Assembly (NCBI GenBank): GCA_002440765.1
Contig: DJVC01000132.1
Coordinates: 1 to 18,215, forward strand
DNA length: 18,215 bases
Direction of reading: 5' to 3'
Origin: a bacterium UBP3_UBA6266
GTDB taxonomy: Bacteria > Auribacterota > UBA6266
Shown here: one piece after another, positions 1-6,616 of the stretch
How the letters are laid out: the number at the start of each line of letters is the position of its first letter
Numbering within the stretch: the first letter of the stretch is position 1
Notes under the pieces: model-generated
Told to the model about the DNA's origin: nothing
The model's input: only the letters and a program-made list of their open reading frames with translations
Databases searched by the model: none
Translations under genes and position numbers: made by a program

Positions 1-604
1 TATTAAGCATAAAAGCCGCAATAATAACGGCTATTTCCATATGTCTTTTGTCTTTCTTTCTTAACCGTTCCATCAGCATTGCCAGAAGGACGGGAAGGGT
101 AATTAAAAATATATTCGATAAGAATAAAGTGTTTCCGAAAAATATTTTAACTCTCCACGGGTGCTCAAAAATTACAACCGCCAGACTGCAAACGGCAAGA
201 AGCGTCGCGGAAATAACCAGGGCTTTTATAAATAACAACCTGCTTTCCGAAAAAGATACAAAAATATACCTGAAATAAAAATAAAACAACATCAGGATAA
301 AGGAAGTAACACAGCCCCTGACGGCATAACCTCCATACACTGAAAATAAGCTGCTAAGACCGAGAAAAAAAACATAAACCATAATAAGAACATCATTCCC
401 AATAAATAAAACCGGACTTCTTCCATGGTAAATCTGCGACAAAATACGGAGTGAAAATAATACAAGGATTATCTCACCCAAATAAAGTTTTCCCATAAAG
501 GGATTGAGCAGACCCGGTATGACAAGAAACGGGAATAATAGCAGATATAACAGCGCTGATTTCAGGGATAGTTCATATCTATGGGGAAGCGTTAATGATT
601 TCAT
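1..604 (-). CDS. O-antigen ligase-like (Wzy_C-type) polytopic membrane protein, C-terminus cut by window edge
   Basis: I translated this frame by hand: it opens with ATG at 604 and stays open for 201 codons to base 2, so the gene runs off the window. The product is very hydrophobic, with membrane segments at about residues 15-35, 42-58, 70-90, 100-118, 125-145, 160-178 and 188-201. The stretch at 157-172 (FGNTLFLSNIFLITLP) aligns with residues 157-172 of the ligase at 1383-3200 (PGNPIFFASYILISFP), and the general layout agrees, so I infer a second member of the same O-antigen ligase / O-oligosaccharyltransferase-like group. The catalytic loop lies outside the window, so family membership is provisional. 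No in-frame start lies upstream before a TAA, and there is no Shine-Dalgarno; a TATACT hexamer ends 6 nt before the ATG. It follows the pilin gene at 708-1217 and its terminator. Confidence 0.72.
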   Translation of the reverse strand, partial: MKSLTLPHRYELSLKSALLYLLLFPFLVIPGLLNPFMGKLYLGEIILVLFSLRILSQIYHGRSPVLFIGNDVLIMVYVFFLGLSSLFSVYGGYAVRGCVTSFILMLFYFYFRYIFVSFSESRLLFIKALVISATLLAVCSLAVVIFEHPWRVKIFFGNTLFLSNIFLITLPVLLAMLMERLRKKDKRHMEIAVIIAAFMLN

Positions 605-647
605 ACGATAAGTATAATGGACATAAATACTATTACACAATATTAAA

Positions 648-679
648 TAAAAAAAACCCGGAAAAAGACATACCGGGCT
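648..679 (-). terminator. Intrinsic terminator of the pilin-like gene 708-1217
   Basis: On the minus strand a 7-bp stem (AGCCCGG paired with CCGGGTT, one G-T wobble) with an 11-nt loop is followed at once by a run of eight T. It starts about 30 nt after the pilin stop codon. This is the classical rho-independent layout and separates the pilin transcript from the ligase-like gene at 1-604. Confidence 0.8.
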
Positions 680-707
680 CTCTCGGATTTTATATTAAAT
701 AAATATA

Positions 708-1217
708 TTATTTTAAGGTATCGCCCCTCGGACACCACCTTGCGTCATTTCCCACATAAAGGCAGTTTACACCGTCATACTGATGGTTGCTGGGCTGAGA
801 ATCCCAGACTAACGCGATGTTCGCATCACCTGTTTCTTTCATACCCTTGATATACCTGTAACTCATGGCATTTGTATCATTGGTCGGATAGGTTCTTGTA
901 AGTCCGGTGGAATCCAATACCGTATGTCTTGTGCTCGGACATTCAAAAATGTCAAAGCTCTCCATATACCCGTAATCATACAACGGATTCAGATTATCGG
1001 TATTTTCACCGGTTCCCGCGTTGACAAACCATTCGCCGTACTCCTGCGCGTAAATATGCAGAGAAACGCCTATCTGCTTAAGATTCGACAGGCAAACTGT
1101 TCTTTTCCCCTTTTCCCTGGCTTTTGAAAGGGCGGGAAGAAGAATACTTGCCATAATCGACATTATGGCTATTACCACAAGAAGTTCTATCAGCGTAAAA
1201 GCTCTACACCTTCTCAC
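708..1217 (-). CDS. Prepilin-like protein with N-terminal methylation motif (type II secretion/type IV pilin superfamily)
   Basis: The 169-aa product starts with a short basic leader (MRRCRA), then [12 protein letters not shown] with the conserved Glu five residues after the cleavage point, then a hydrophobic helix to about residue 30. This marks it as a prepilin processed by a PilD-type peptidase and inserted by a type IV pilus or type II secretion machine. The residue before the cleavage site is Ala instead of the usual Gly. The globular part has Cys42, Cys93, Cys152 and Cys162, all also present in the paralogue at 3300-3821, and ends [12 protein letters not shown]. His145 followed nine residues later by Val-Gly is a variant of the H-X9-DG motif of PVC-type pilin-like proteins. 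The start is GTG at 1217 with a GGGGG Shine-Dalgarno 5 nt upstream. It has its own promoter and terminator. The filament it belongs to is unknown. Confidence 0.9.
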   Translation of the reverse strand: MRRCRAFTLIELLVVIAIMSIMASILLPALSKAREKGKRTVCLSNLKQIGVSLHIYAQEYGEWFVNAGTGENTDNLNPLYDYGYMESFDIFECPSTRHTVLDSTGLTRTYPTNDTNAMSYRYIKGMKETGDANIALVWDSQPSNHQYDGVNCLYVGNDARWCPRGDTLK

Positions 1218-1272
1218 TCTATCCCCCTTTATAAAGGATAAACATGAACCTTCTCATATAATCCCTATACTA

Positions 1273-1301
1273 AGTAAACCATATTTTAACGTTTTTTTCA
1301 A
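1273..1301 (-). promoter_or_regulatory. Extended -10 promoter of pilin-like gene 708-1217
   Basis: Minus-strand reading gives -35 TTGAAA (1296-1301), a 17-bp spacer, then TTTACT (1273-1278) preceded by TGG, an extended -10. Expected transcription start is near 1266, leaving a leader of about 50 nt. The other pilin gene has the same TTGAAA, spacer length and TGG-TTTA element, which supports function. Confidence 0.65.
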
Positions 1302-1310
1302 CAAATTACA

Positions 1311-1325
1311 GCGTTATTATAACGC
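1311..1325. repeat. Perfect inverted repeat upstream of pilin promoter (operator candidate)
   Basis: GCGTTAT-T-ATAACGC is a perfect palindrome with 7-bp arms and a single central base. It ends 9 bp upstream of the -35 element of the pilin promoter, a typical place for an activator site. The paralogous pilin promoter has a different inverted repeat in the equivalent place. The protein that would bind is not known. Confidence 0.5.
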
Positions 1326-1382
1326 AAAAAAACCGCAGAAAACACATACTTCATAACTTCTTTAAATACAGGTAGTTATGTA

Positions 1383-3200
1383 TTACAACATATTAACTTT
1401 CAGTTTTTTATCCGAAAAAACTTTAATAATATTCTGTTTTACAACACCCTCTGTATCAAGAAAATAGGCATCCCTGAAATATCTCCCGCTTTTAGATTCC
1501 ATACCCAAATTTTCAGCGGCTAAAGCGGCGTTAAAATAAGCTTCCGGATTATAAGGATTAATAAATATTTCATCTTCAAAAAACTTTAAGGCGGAAGCAT
1601 AATCCCCTGTTCTCAGATAACATATGCCAAGCCCGAAATTGATATTAGCAAAATAAGGCGCTCGCCTCTTTATCTTCAAATAATCATTAATGGCTTCTTT
1701 ATAATTTCCCAAATAAAAATACCCATAAGCCCGATAAAAAAGAGCCATGTTATCTTCCGGAGCAAGCCTGAGAGCTTTCTCATAATAGATTACCGAAGCG
1801 CTATAACGCCCCAATTCATCGCTGGTAACAGCCTTTCTCATGACATAATTATAGCAGGTTTTTGAATAAATGTGTTTTAACGGGCAGAACAGCAAAAACA
1901 ACACTGCCGCATATGAGAATGTTTTTCTCAGCGTATTATTTAAATATAAAACCCTGTCGGTTCTTGCGGTTATACCGGCAAAAAACCAGAAAAACGCGCC
2001 CAAAAACGTGATGTTATACACATTGGAAAAAAGCATCATCATAAAAATACAAAAACAGGCGGAGGAACAGCAGATATAAAAATATTTGAGACGCAGCCCG
2101 GTATAATTTCCGGAAGATAAGTCGGCACAGATAAAAACGCCGAAGATCAATATCGAAAATGAGGCAAAACCCAAAACCCCCGTCTCAGCTAAAACATGCA
2201 GAAACTCATTATGCGCATGGTCCGAAAGTTTCTGCATCTTTGTCTGTTCCACAATACTCTTATCTTTATATTCCGGGAAAAATATAAAAAAGGAACCCGG
2301 ACCCTTGCCGACCAGCGGGTCCGAAATAAACATGCCCAGCGCCCCGGACCAAAGATAATAACGGTTTGAGATATCCGTAATATTATTTAAATAATCCCGC
2401 TCTTTAAACAAATTGCCTGTTCCTTCATCGGTTACAAGATATATAACCCCCAGCAAAACAATAATGCATATTAAAACAGGCAGAAACTTTCTTGTTTTCT
2501 CCCATCCGAAATATGCTGAAAGGAAATACAAAGTGATAAACAGCAGCGCTATCTGGCTGCCCCTGCTCATAGCCATTGAAAACATAAAAACCGACAATAG
2601 AACCAGCGCCAGCATCAAAACCCCGATTAGCAACCTGTTATTCTGTTTTTCTGACTTCGATACATACAGGATGGCGCACAAACTAAAAGGAAAAGAAATA
2701 AGAATATATGAAGCGAAAAAAATCGGATTTCCCGGCAGGGAAGGGATCCTGATAAAAAACCCGGATGTATCGGGGAAAACTTCGGGGATTATAAAAAACA
2801 TCTGGTAAAACCCGTATATAACAGATATTAACAAACCTAAAATAAACGCGGAGAATATAAAAAATTCTGTTTTTTCCATTTTCCTTATATGAACCGCGAA
2901 CCTGAAACACAGATAATACAGCAATACCTTATATAAAAAATCAACGGCAGGATACCTGTATCTCGAAAAAAACATGCTTACAAGAGATACAGAAATAAAA
3001 AGGACAAACAAGAGATCAAGATACCCATAACGCACAAGCCCGTCAATCTTGATTTTAAATAATAAATAGACGCAGAATAAAAAAACTGAAGTCCATAATA
3101 TAATATCTTTAATAAAAGTATGATCCAGAAAACCGTAAAAGATTACGGACGGTGAGATAAAAAAAACGAAAATAAGGAGTATAATAAATCTTCTGCCCAT
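1383..3200 (-). CDS. O-antigen ligase / O-oligosaccharyltransferase-like Wzy_C membrane protein with C-terminal TPRs
   Basis: The 605-aa protein has about eleven hydrophobic segments up to residue 410, one more near 428-440, and then a soluble tail. Wzy_C hallmarks are Ser-Arg-Gly at 212-214 (MSRGSQ), a large loop with DPLVGKGPGSF (294-304), and HAHNEFLHVLAETG (328-341), whose His and Glu match the conserved loop of WaaL/PglL-type enzymes. Residues about 465-583 form three TPR-like repeats. Such enzymes transfer undecaprenyl-linked glycans to lipid A core or to proteins at the outer face of the inner membrane. Because pilin-like genes lie on both sides, transfer to a pilin, as done by PglL/TfpO, is a reasonable inference but not shown. 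The start at 3200 is ATG without a Shine-Dalgarno; TATAAT ends 7 nt before it. A polymerase or lipid A ligase role remains possible. Confidence 0.87.
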   Translation of the reverse strand: MGRRFIILLIFVFFISPSVIFYGFLDHTFIKDIILWTSVFLFCVYLLFKIKIDGLVRYGYLDLLFVLFISVSLVSMFFSRYRYPAVDFLYKVLLYYLCFRFAVHIRKMEKTEFFIFSAFILGLLISVIYGFYQMFFIIPEVFPDTSGFFIRIPSLPGNPIFFASYILISFPFSLCAILYVSKSEKQNNRLLIGVLMLALVLLSVFMFSMAMSRGSQIALLFITLYFLSAYFGWEKTRKFLPVLICIIVLLGVIYLVTDEGTGNLFKERDYLNNITDISNRYYLWSGALGMFISDPLVGKGPGSFFIFFPEYKDKSIVEQTKMQKLSDHAHNEFLHVLAETGVLGFASFSILIFGVFICADLSSGNYTGLRLKYFYICCSSACFCIFMMMLFSNVYNITFLGAFFWFFAGITARTDRVLYLNNTLRKTFSYAAVLFLLFCPLKHIYSKTCYNYVMRKAVTSDELGRYSASVIYYEKALRLAPEDNMALFYRAYGYFYLGNYKEAINDYLKIKRRAPYFANINFGLGICYLRTGDYASALKFFEDEIFINPYNPEAYFNAALAAENLGMESKSGRYFRDAYFLDTEGVVKQNIIKVFSDKKLKVNML

Positions 3201-3207
3201 AAAACCA

Positions 3208-3213
3208 ATTATA
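3208..3213 (-). promoter_or_regulatory. Consensus -10 hexamer just upstream of ligase start
   Basis: TATAAT lies 7 nt before the ATG at 3200, so initiation at the usual distance would fall at or next to the start codon, giving a leaderless or nearly leaderless mRNA. No good -35 is visible, and chance occurrence in this AT-rich gap is possible. Confidence 0.35.
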
Positions 3214-3234
3214 CTTCAATACAGAAATTTATAT

Positions 3235-3270
3235 ATAAAAAAGCGCCCGCTCGTACCCGAACGGACGCTT
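3235..3270 (-). terminator. Strong intrinsic terminator of pilin-like gene 3300-3821
   Basis: On the minus strand a 13-bp stem with a 4-nt loop (arms 3258-3270 and 3241-3253, two G-T wobbles, otherwise paired) is followed directly by six T. It lies 29 nt after the pilin stop codon. This is the clearest terminator in the window and shows that the pilin mRNA ends before the ligase gene. Confidence 0.92.
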
Positions 3271-3299
3271 TCAATCCTCAAACAAGCCCAAAGAAAAGG

Positions 3300-3821
3300 T
3301 TATTTAACAGTATTTCCTCTTGGGCACCATCTTGCATCACTTCCGATATAGACGCAGTTTCCACCGTCATCGGAGTGGTTCTGCACTCTTTCCCAAACAA
3401 CCCCGGAATCAGCAGGGTCAGATTCTTTCTTTCCCCTTCTATATACATAGCTCATCGCATTGGTATCACCACCGCTGACCGTATTAGTTGTATATGTCCT
3501 TGTCAGTCCTGTTGTCGAGTCACTAACCGAATCAGATGTGCTCGGACATACAAAAATACTTAAGCTTGTGGTATAACCGTCATACAACGGAGCCAGACTG
3601 TCGGTTGTAGCGGCAGTTCCGCTGTATACAAACCAGTCATCCCAATCCTGAGCATAGATATGAAGAGCTGTCCCGATCTGCTTGACATTCGAGAGGCAGT
3701 TTATTCTCCTTGCCTGTTCCCTTGCTCTCCCCAATGCAGGCAACAGCATACCGGCAAGAATGGCTATAATTGCGATAACAACGAGGAGTTCAATCAATGT
3801 GAAACCTTTCGCCTTTCTCAT
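3300..3821 (-). CDS. Prepilin-like protein with N-terminal methylation motif (paralogue of 708-1217)
   Basis: The 173-aa product has leader MRKAKG, then [18 protein letters not shown] with cleavage expected after Gly6 and Glu at mature position 5, then a helix with [12 protein letters not shown] and a globular domain. Four cysteines (42, 92, 156, 166) match the paralogue. The C-terminus [12 protein letters not shown] and His149 nine residues before Ile-Gly repeat the variant H-X9-DG motif. It is likely a major or minor subunit of a type IV pilus-like or type II secretion pseudopilus. The start codon ATG at 3821 follows a perfect anti-SD match. Own promoter, strong ribosome site and strong terminator point to an abundant monocistronic product. 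It is close to the paralogue over the first 60 residues and at the C-terminus; the middle differs. Confidence 0.92.
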   Translation of the reverse strand: MRKAKGFTLIELLVVIAIIAILAGMLLPALGRAREQARRINCLSNVKQIGTALHIYAQDWDDWFVYSGTAATTDSLAPLYDGYTTSLSIFVCPSTSDSVSDSTTGLTRTYTTNTVSGGDTNAMSYVYRRGKKESDPADSGVVWERVQNHSDDGGNCVYIGSDARWCPRGNTVK

Positions 3822-3830
3822 ATCAGTTCG

Positions 3831-3839
3831 ACCTCCTTT
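3831..3839 (-). promoter_or_regulatory. Near-perfect ribosome binding site of pilin-like gene
   Basis: AAAGGAGGT complements the 16S rRNA anti-SD almost fully and lies 9 nt before the ATG at 3821. It is the strongest ribosome site seen in this window and fits high expression of a structural pilin. Confidence 0.85.
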
Positions 3840-3866
3840 CCCATTTTTATCTTTAACCTCATTCTA

Positions 3867-3895
3867 ATTAAACCACATTAACAACCTTATTTCAA
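3867..3895 (-). promoter_or_regulatory. Extended -10 promoter of pilin-like gene 3300-3821
   Basis: Minus-strand reading gives -35 TTGAAA (3890-3895), a 17-bp spacer, and TTTAAT (3867-3872) preceded by TGG, an extended -10. Expected start of transcription is near 3860, giving a leader of about 40 nt with the strong ribosome site. Element sequence and spacing agree with the promoter at 1273-1301. Confidence 0.75.
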
Positions 3896-3903
3896 TAAAT
3901 TCG

Positions 3904-3922
3904 TTGTGTGAAAATCACGCAA
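3904..3922. repeat. Imperfect inverted repeat upstream of pilin promoter (operator candidate)
   Basis: TTGTGTGA-AAA-TCACGCAA has 8-bp arms with one mismatch and ends 8 bp upstream of the -35. It lies between the stop codon of the regulator fragment and the pilin promoter. The half-site TGTGA/TCAC recalls CRP sites, but the 3-bp centre does not fit the usual 6-bp CRP spacing. A weak terminator for the upstream operon is less likely, as no T run follows. Confidence 0.45.
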
Positions 3923-3924
3923 TC

Positions 3925-4848
3925 TTAATCCTGCTTCTTTTGGCCTCCGAGCAGGCCCAGCTTCTGCATCTGATATCTAAGGGCATGCCTGCTTAATTTC
4001 AGTAATTGCGCGGTCTTGCTTATGCTGCCTCCGGACTTTCTCATAGCCAGTTCAATAAGTTCCTTTTCATAGTTTGAAACCTGCTCCTGATAATCAATCC
4101 CTTTCCCGGAAAAAACCTCTTTTGTATCATTACCCTTTACTTTGAAGGCGGGGACTTTAATCTGGCGCACCACACTGGGAACCGCCACGACATCCCTGTT
4201 CTCCATGGAAACTATTTTTTCAACGAGTTTTTCCAGTTCCAGAACATTTCCGCTCCATTCATGCTGCACAAGCAGGGTTTTAACATCATCATCAAAACCT
4301 TTTATGGCCTTTCCGGTCAAAGCGCTGTATTTATCAAGAAAATATTCAGCCAGCGGAATAATATCTTCCTTTCTTTCTCTTAAAGGCGGAATTTTAATAT
4401 TGATTATATTCACCCTGTAAAAAAGATCCTCCCTGAAAGTGCCTTTTTTAACTTCATGCTGCGCATTTTTTGTTGTTGATGAAATAATTCTCACATCTGT
4501 TATTCCTTCTGTCCCGGATTTTTTATTGTAATATCTGCTGTTTTTAAACACGCGAAGCAGCTGCTCCTGCAGGTTTAAGGGCATATCGCATATTTCATTT
4601 ATATAAAGGGTTCCGCCCCCGGCAACTTTAAAACAGCTGTTTTTCTCTTCCTGATTCTGGGCTTTCCCGCAGCCTGACAATTCTTTTCCGAGCAACTCGG
4701 ATGAAACGCCGGCGCAATTCAGGTAGTAAAAGGGCTTGTCTCTCCTGGCGCTGTGAAAATGCAATGCCCTCGCTATCAATTCCTTGCCTGTCCCTCTCTC
4801 CCCTTCTATCATCACCGGGGAGACCGTCGGAGCAACAGTATAAACCAA
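3925..4848 (-). CDS. AAA+ and Fis-type HTH part of an NtrC-family regulator, separated from its receiver by an in-frame stop
   Basis: The segment continues, in the same frame, the receiver gene at 4858-5331; only a TAA at 4858-4860 parts them. Counted from a TTG at 4848, Walker A is GERGTGKE (16-23), the arginine-finger region FREDLFYR (138-145) and PPLRER (154-159) are present, and a Fis-type HTH closes the protein (about 272-300, SKTAQLLKLSRHALRYQM). Key parts are altered. GAFTGA is replaced by a LSGCGKAQ-like stretch (57-64), Walker B reads TLYINE with Asn for Asp (84), sensor I Asn is Thr (126), and the GNVREL sensor II Arg is Leu (203). A sigma54-activating ATPase is therefore unlikely. 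It could be translated by readthrough, by restart at the weak TTG (no Shine-Dalgarno seen), or not at all. The HTH looks intact. Confidence 0.8.
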   Translation of the reverse strand: MVYTVAPTVSPVMIEGERGTGKELIARALHFHSARRDKPFYYLNCAGVSSELLGKELSGCGKAQNQEEKNSCFKVAGGGTLYINEICDMPLNLQEQLLRVFKNSRYYNKKSGTEGITDVRIISSTTKNAQHEVKKGTFREDLFYRVNIINIKIPPLRERKEDIIPLAEYFLDKYSALTGKAIKGFDDDVKTLLVQHEWSGNVLELEKLVEKIVSMENRDVVAVPSVVRQIKVPAFKVKGNDTKEVFSGKGIDYQEQVSNYEKELIELAMRKSGGSISKTAQLLKLSRHALRYQMQKLGLLGGQKKQD

Positions 4849-4857
4849 TTTACATAT

Positions 4858-4860
4858 TTA
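4858..4860 (-). other. In-frame TAA stop inside an otherwise continuous NtrC-type reading frame
   Basis: Reading frame: ...GKSPQIQ-stop-ICKLVYTVAPTV..., where NtrC relatives have an uninterrupted link into the AAA+ domain. Both sides are in the same frame. Read as one residue, the gene (3925-5331) would give 468 aa, the normal length of the family. A single base change, for example from AAA, would explain it. Confidence 0.9.
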
Positions 4861-5331
4861 CTGTATTTGCGGCGATTTTCCCACCACACCCCTCAATCCC
4901 TCCTCATTAGCCAGTGTCCCCATTAATTTCTTATTTTCAAGCACCAGCCGGTTATGCTCTAATGCCCTTTTAACGGTAAAAAGGAATTCATCAGGGTCAA
5001 AAGGTTTGGCTATATAGTCAAAAGCCCCTTCTTTTATCGCCTTTACGGCCAGCTTAGGGGTAGCATACGCCGTTATCATAATAAACTCTGTATAGGGAAA
5101 ATCTTTTTTTATAGATTCCATAAACTTAAATCCGTCTATTTTTTTCATTTTCGCGTCGGTCACTATAAGATTGAACTTTTCACTATTGCATATGGATACA
5201 GCCTGTTCGGCGCTCAGCGCCGTGACAACGCTGTATCCCTTTCTTCTCAATATGGTACAGAGCGACTCAGCCATGTTTTTTTCATCATCTACAATCAGTA
5301 TTCTTGTTTTTCCGGCCTTATTGATTTCCAT
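4858..5331 (-). CDS. Response regulator receiver domain (N-terminal part of a split NtrC-family regulator)
   Basis: The 157-aa product is a complete CheY-like receiver followed by a linker. Acidic pair in VDDE (residues 14-17), phosphoacceptor Asp in VTDAKM near residue 58, Thr in ITAYA and Lys in AKPF are all present, so phosphorylation should work. The tail GVVGKSPQIQ is the normal linker to an NtrC AAA+ domain, but an ochre stop follows. The start ATG at 5331 lies inside the 3' end of the histidine kinase gene (14-bp overlap), so translation is coupled and the kinase is almost surely its partner. As a truncated protein it could act as a phosphate sink or single-domain regulator; with readthrough it would be a full NtrC-type regulator. 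Confidence 0.93.
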   Translation of the reverse strand: MEINKAGKTRILIVDDEKNMAESLCTILRRKGYSVVTALSAEQAVSICNSEKFNLIVTDAKMKKIDGFKFMESIKKDFPYTEFIMITAYATPKLAVKAIKEGAFDYIAKPFDPDEFLFTVKRALEHNRLVLENKKLMGTLANEEGLRGVVGKSPQIQ

Positions 5332-6610
5332 TTTTTAAAATAGTCCTGATAGGAAGATTAACTTTCACTTCTGTCCCCGCCCCGGAACTTTTGATATTTA
5401 CGGATCCTCCGTATGTATCAACAATAGATTTTACTACAGATAATCCCAACCCTGTCCCTTTTTTCTTTGTCGTGACAAAAGGGTCAAAAACTTTGCCGAT
5501 CAGCCCGGGATCTATGCCTCTTCCGGTATCCTGAACAACAACCAATATATAGCCATCCGAAGAATAAGCTGTCTCTATGACTATTTCCCCTTTTTCTTCC
5601 ATCGCCTGTCTTGCATTTGTCACTATATTGTATATGATTTGCTTCATATGAAGGCTGTCAAAATATATTCTGGGAAGATCCGGACTGTATTTCCTTTCTA
5701 TTTTTATGTTTTTGAAAAACTCCGGACCCATATCATTAACGACCGCATCAATCGATTGATTAACATCTATTTTTTCTACCTTCCCTTCCACCAGCCGCGA
5801 ATAATTCAGAAGATCGGTTATGATACGGTCAGACCGCAATATTTCTTTTCTGACTATATCAAGATGTTTCCTGTTTTCAGGAGAAGTATTGCCGATTGAA
5901 TTTTCCAATATATAAACAGAGTTGATTATTATGCCGAACGGATTCTTCAGTTCATGCGCGATACTGGCGGCAAGTTTTCCCGCAAGAGATATTTTTTCCG
6001 CCCTCAAAGTCATCTCCTGCAGTTCTTCTTTTACTCTGGTTTTCCTCGATAAAAGAGTATATATACCCCAGCAGCAAATACCTACAAGGACCAGAACGGC
6101 AACCTTAAGCCAAAAAACCTGGTTGTGAAGGAAAACAGATGACTGGTCATGAAGATAAATAGCTATTACATAGAACATTATAAAGCTTAAATTCAAGGCT
6201 GACTGGCTCCTGATCTTCGGGAAGTTGACCGCGTTCCTTATCATAAGCCCGCAGTACAGCCAGTAGAATTCACTGTCAAGCCCGTTTGAAAAGTATATAA
6301 GAAAACTCAGAAACAGGTTGTCTATAACGGAAAGGAAAAACGCGGATAATTTTACTATTTTAAAATTTACTTTTCTCTGCCCGAGTTTTATAAGCGTAAA
6401 TATAAAAACCAGATTGCCGAGCAGATACATCCAGAACTGATATCTGTAAAAAACAAATTTGAATTCCGTTTCGCCTTTTACCTGCCAAAGAAAAATCGCC
6501 GAGGCAATCACCACTATCAGTTTGGCGGGAATCATTATGAATTTTTCAAGTATTACAATTCTTTTGAAATGTCTGATTTTCTCATCAGCGGGAATAATTG
6601 AATGGGCCAT
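5318..6610 (-). CDS. Membrane sensor histidine kinase (NtrB/AtoS-like transmitter)
   Basis: The 430-aa protein begins with a cytosolic leader, then about five to six membrane helices (about 22-43, 58-76, 86-106, 138-153, 165-187) with very short loops, so it may sense a membrane or internal signal; no PAS domain or large periplasmic sensor is seen. A linker coil (190-207) leads to the HisKA helix with SIAHELKNP, His219 being the phosphorylation site. The HATPase part has the N box (NIVTNARQA, Asn332), G1 (DTGRGI, 361-366), F box (FDPFVTTKKKGTG) and G2 (GTGLGLSVVK). All catalytic boxes look intact. The gene begins 6 nt after mlaF and overlaps the response regulator by 14 bp. Confidence 0.95.
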   Translation of the reverse strand: MAHSIIPADEKIRHFKRIVILEKFIMIPAKLIVVIASAIFLWQVKGETEFKFVFYRYQFWMYLLGNLVFIFTLIKLGQRKVNFKIVKLSAFFLSVIDNLFLSFLIYFSNGLDSEFYWLYCGLMIRNAVNFPKIRSQSALNLSFIMFYVIAIYLHDQSSVFLHNQVFWLKVAVLVLVGICCWGIYTLLSRKTRVKEELQEMTLRAEKISLAGKLAASIAHELKNPFGIIINSVYILENSIGNTSPENRKHLDIVRKEILRSDRIITDLLNYSRLVEGKVEKIDVNQSIDAVVNDMGPEFFKNIKIERKYSPDLPRIYFDSLHMKQIIYNIVTNARQAMEEKGEIVIETAYSSDGYILVVVQDTGRGIDPGLIGKVFDPFVTTKKKGTGLGLSVVKSIVDTYGGSVNIKSSGAGTEVKVNLPIRTILKNGNQ

Positions 6611-6616
6611 AAAAAA

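Noticed and set aside
1352..1380. Inverted repeat CATAACT...AGTTATG after the ligase stop codon
   Set aside because: Stem of 7 AT-rich pairs, 15-nt loop and no T run directly after it, so it is too weak to call a terminator.
2413..2808. Plus-strand open frame of 131 aa inside the ligase gene
   Set aside because: It lies opposite a well-supported Wzy_C gene and its product shows no domain or ribosome site.
3904..3922. Inverted repeat considered as a CRP/cAMP site or as terminator of the signalling operon
   Set aside because: The centre between TGTGA and TCAC is 3 bp instead of 6, and no T run follows on the minus strand. Kept only as an operator candidate.
4858..5331. Idea of a reassigned stop codon (alternative genetic code)
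   Set aside because: TAA is not known to be recoded in bacteria, and other genes here use TAA and TGA as normal stops at the expected places.
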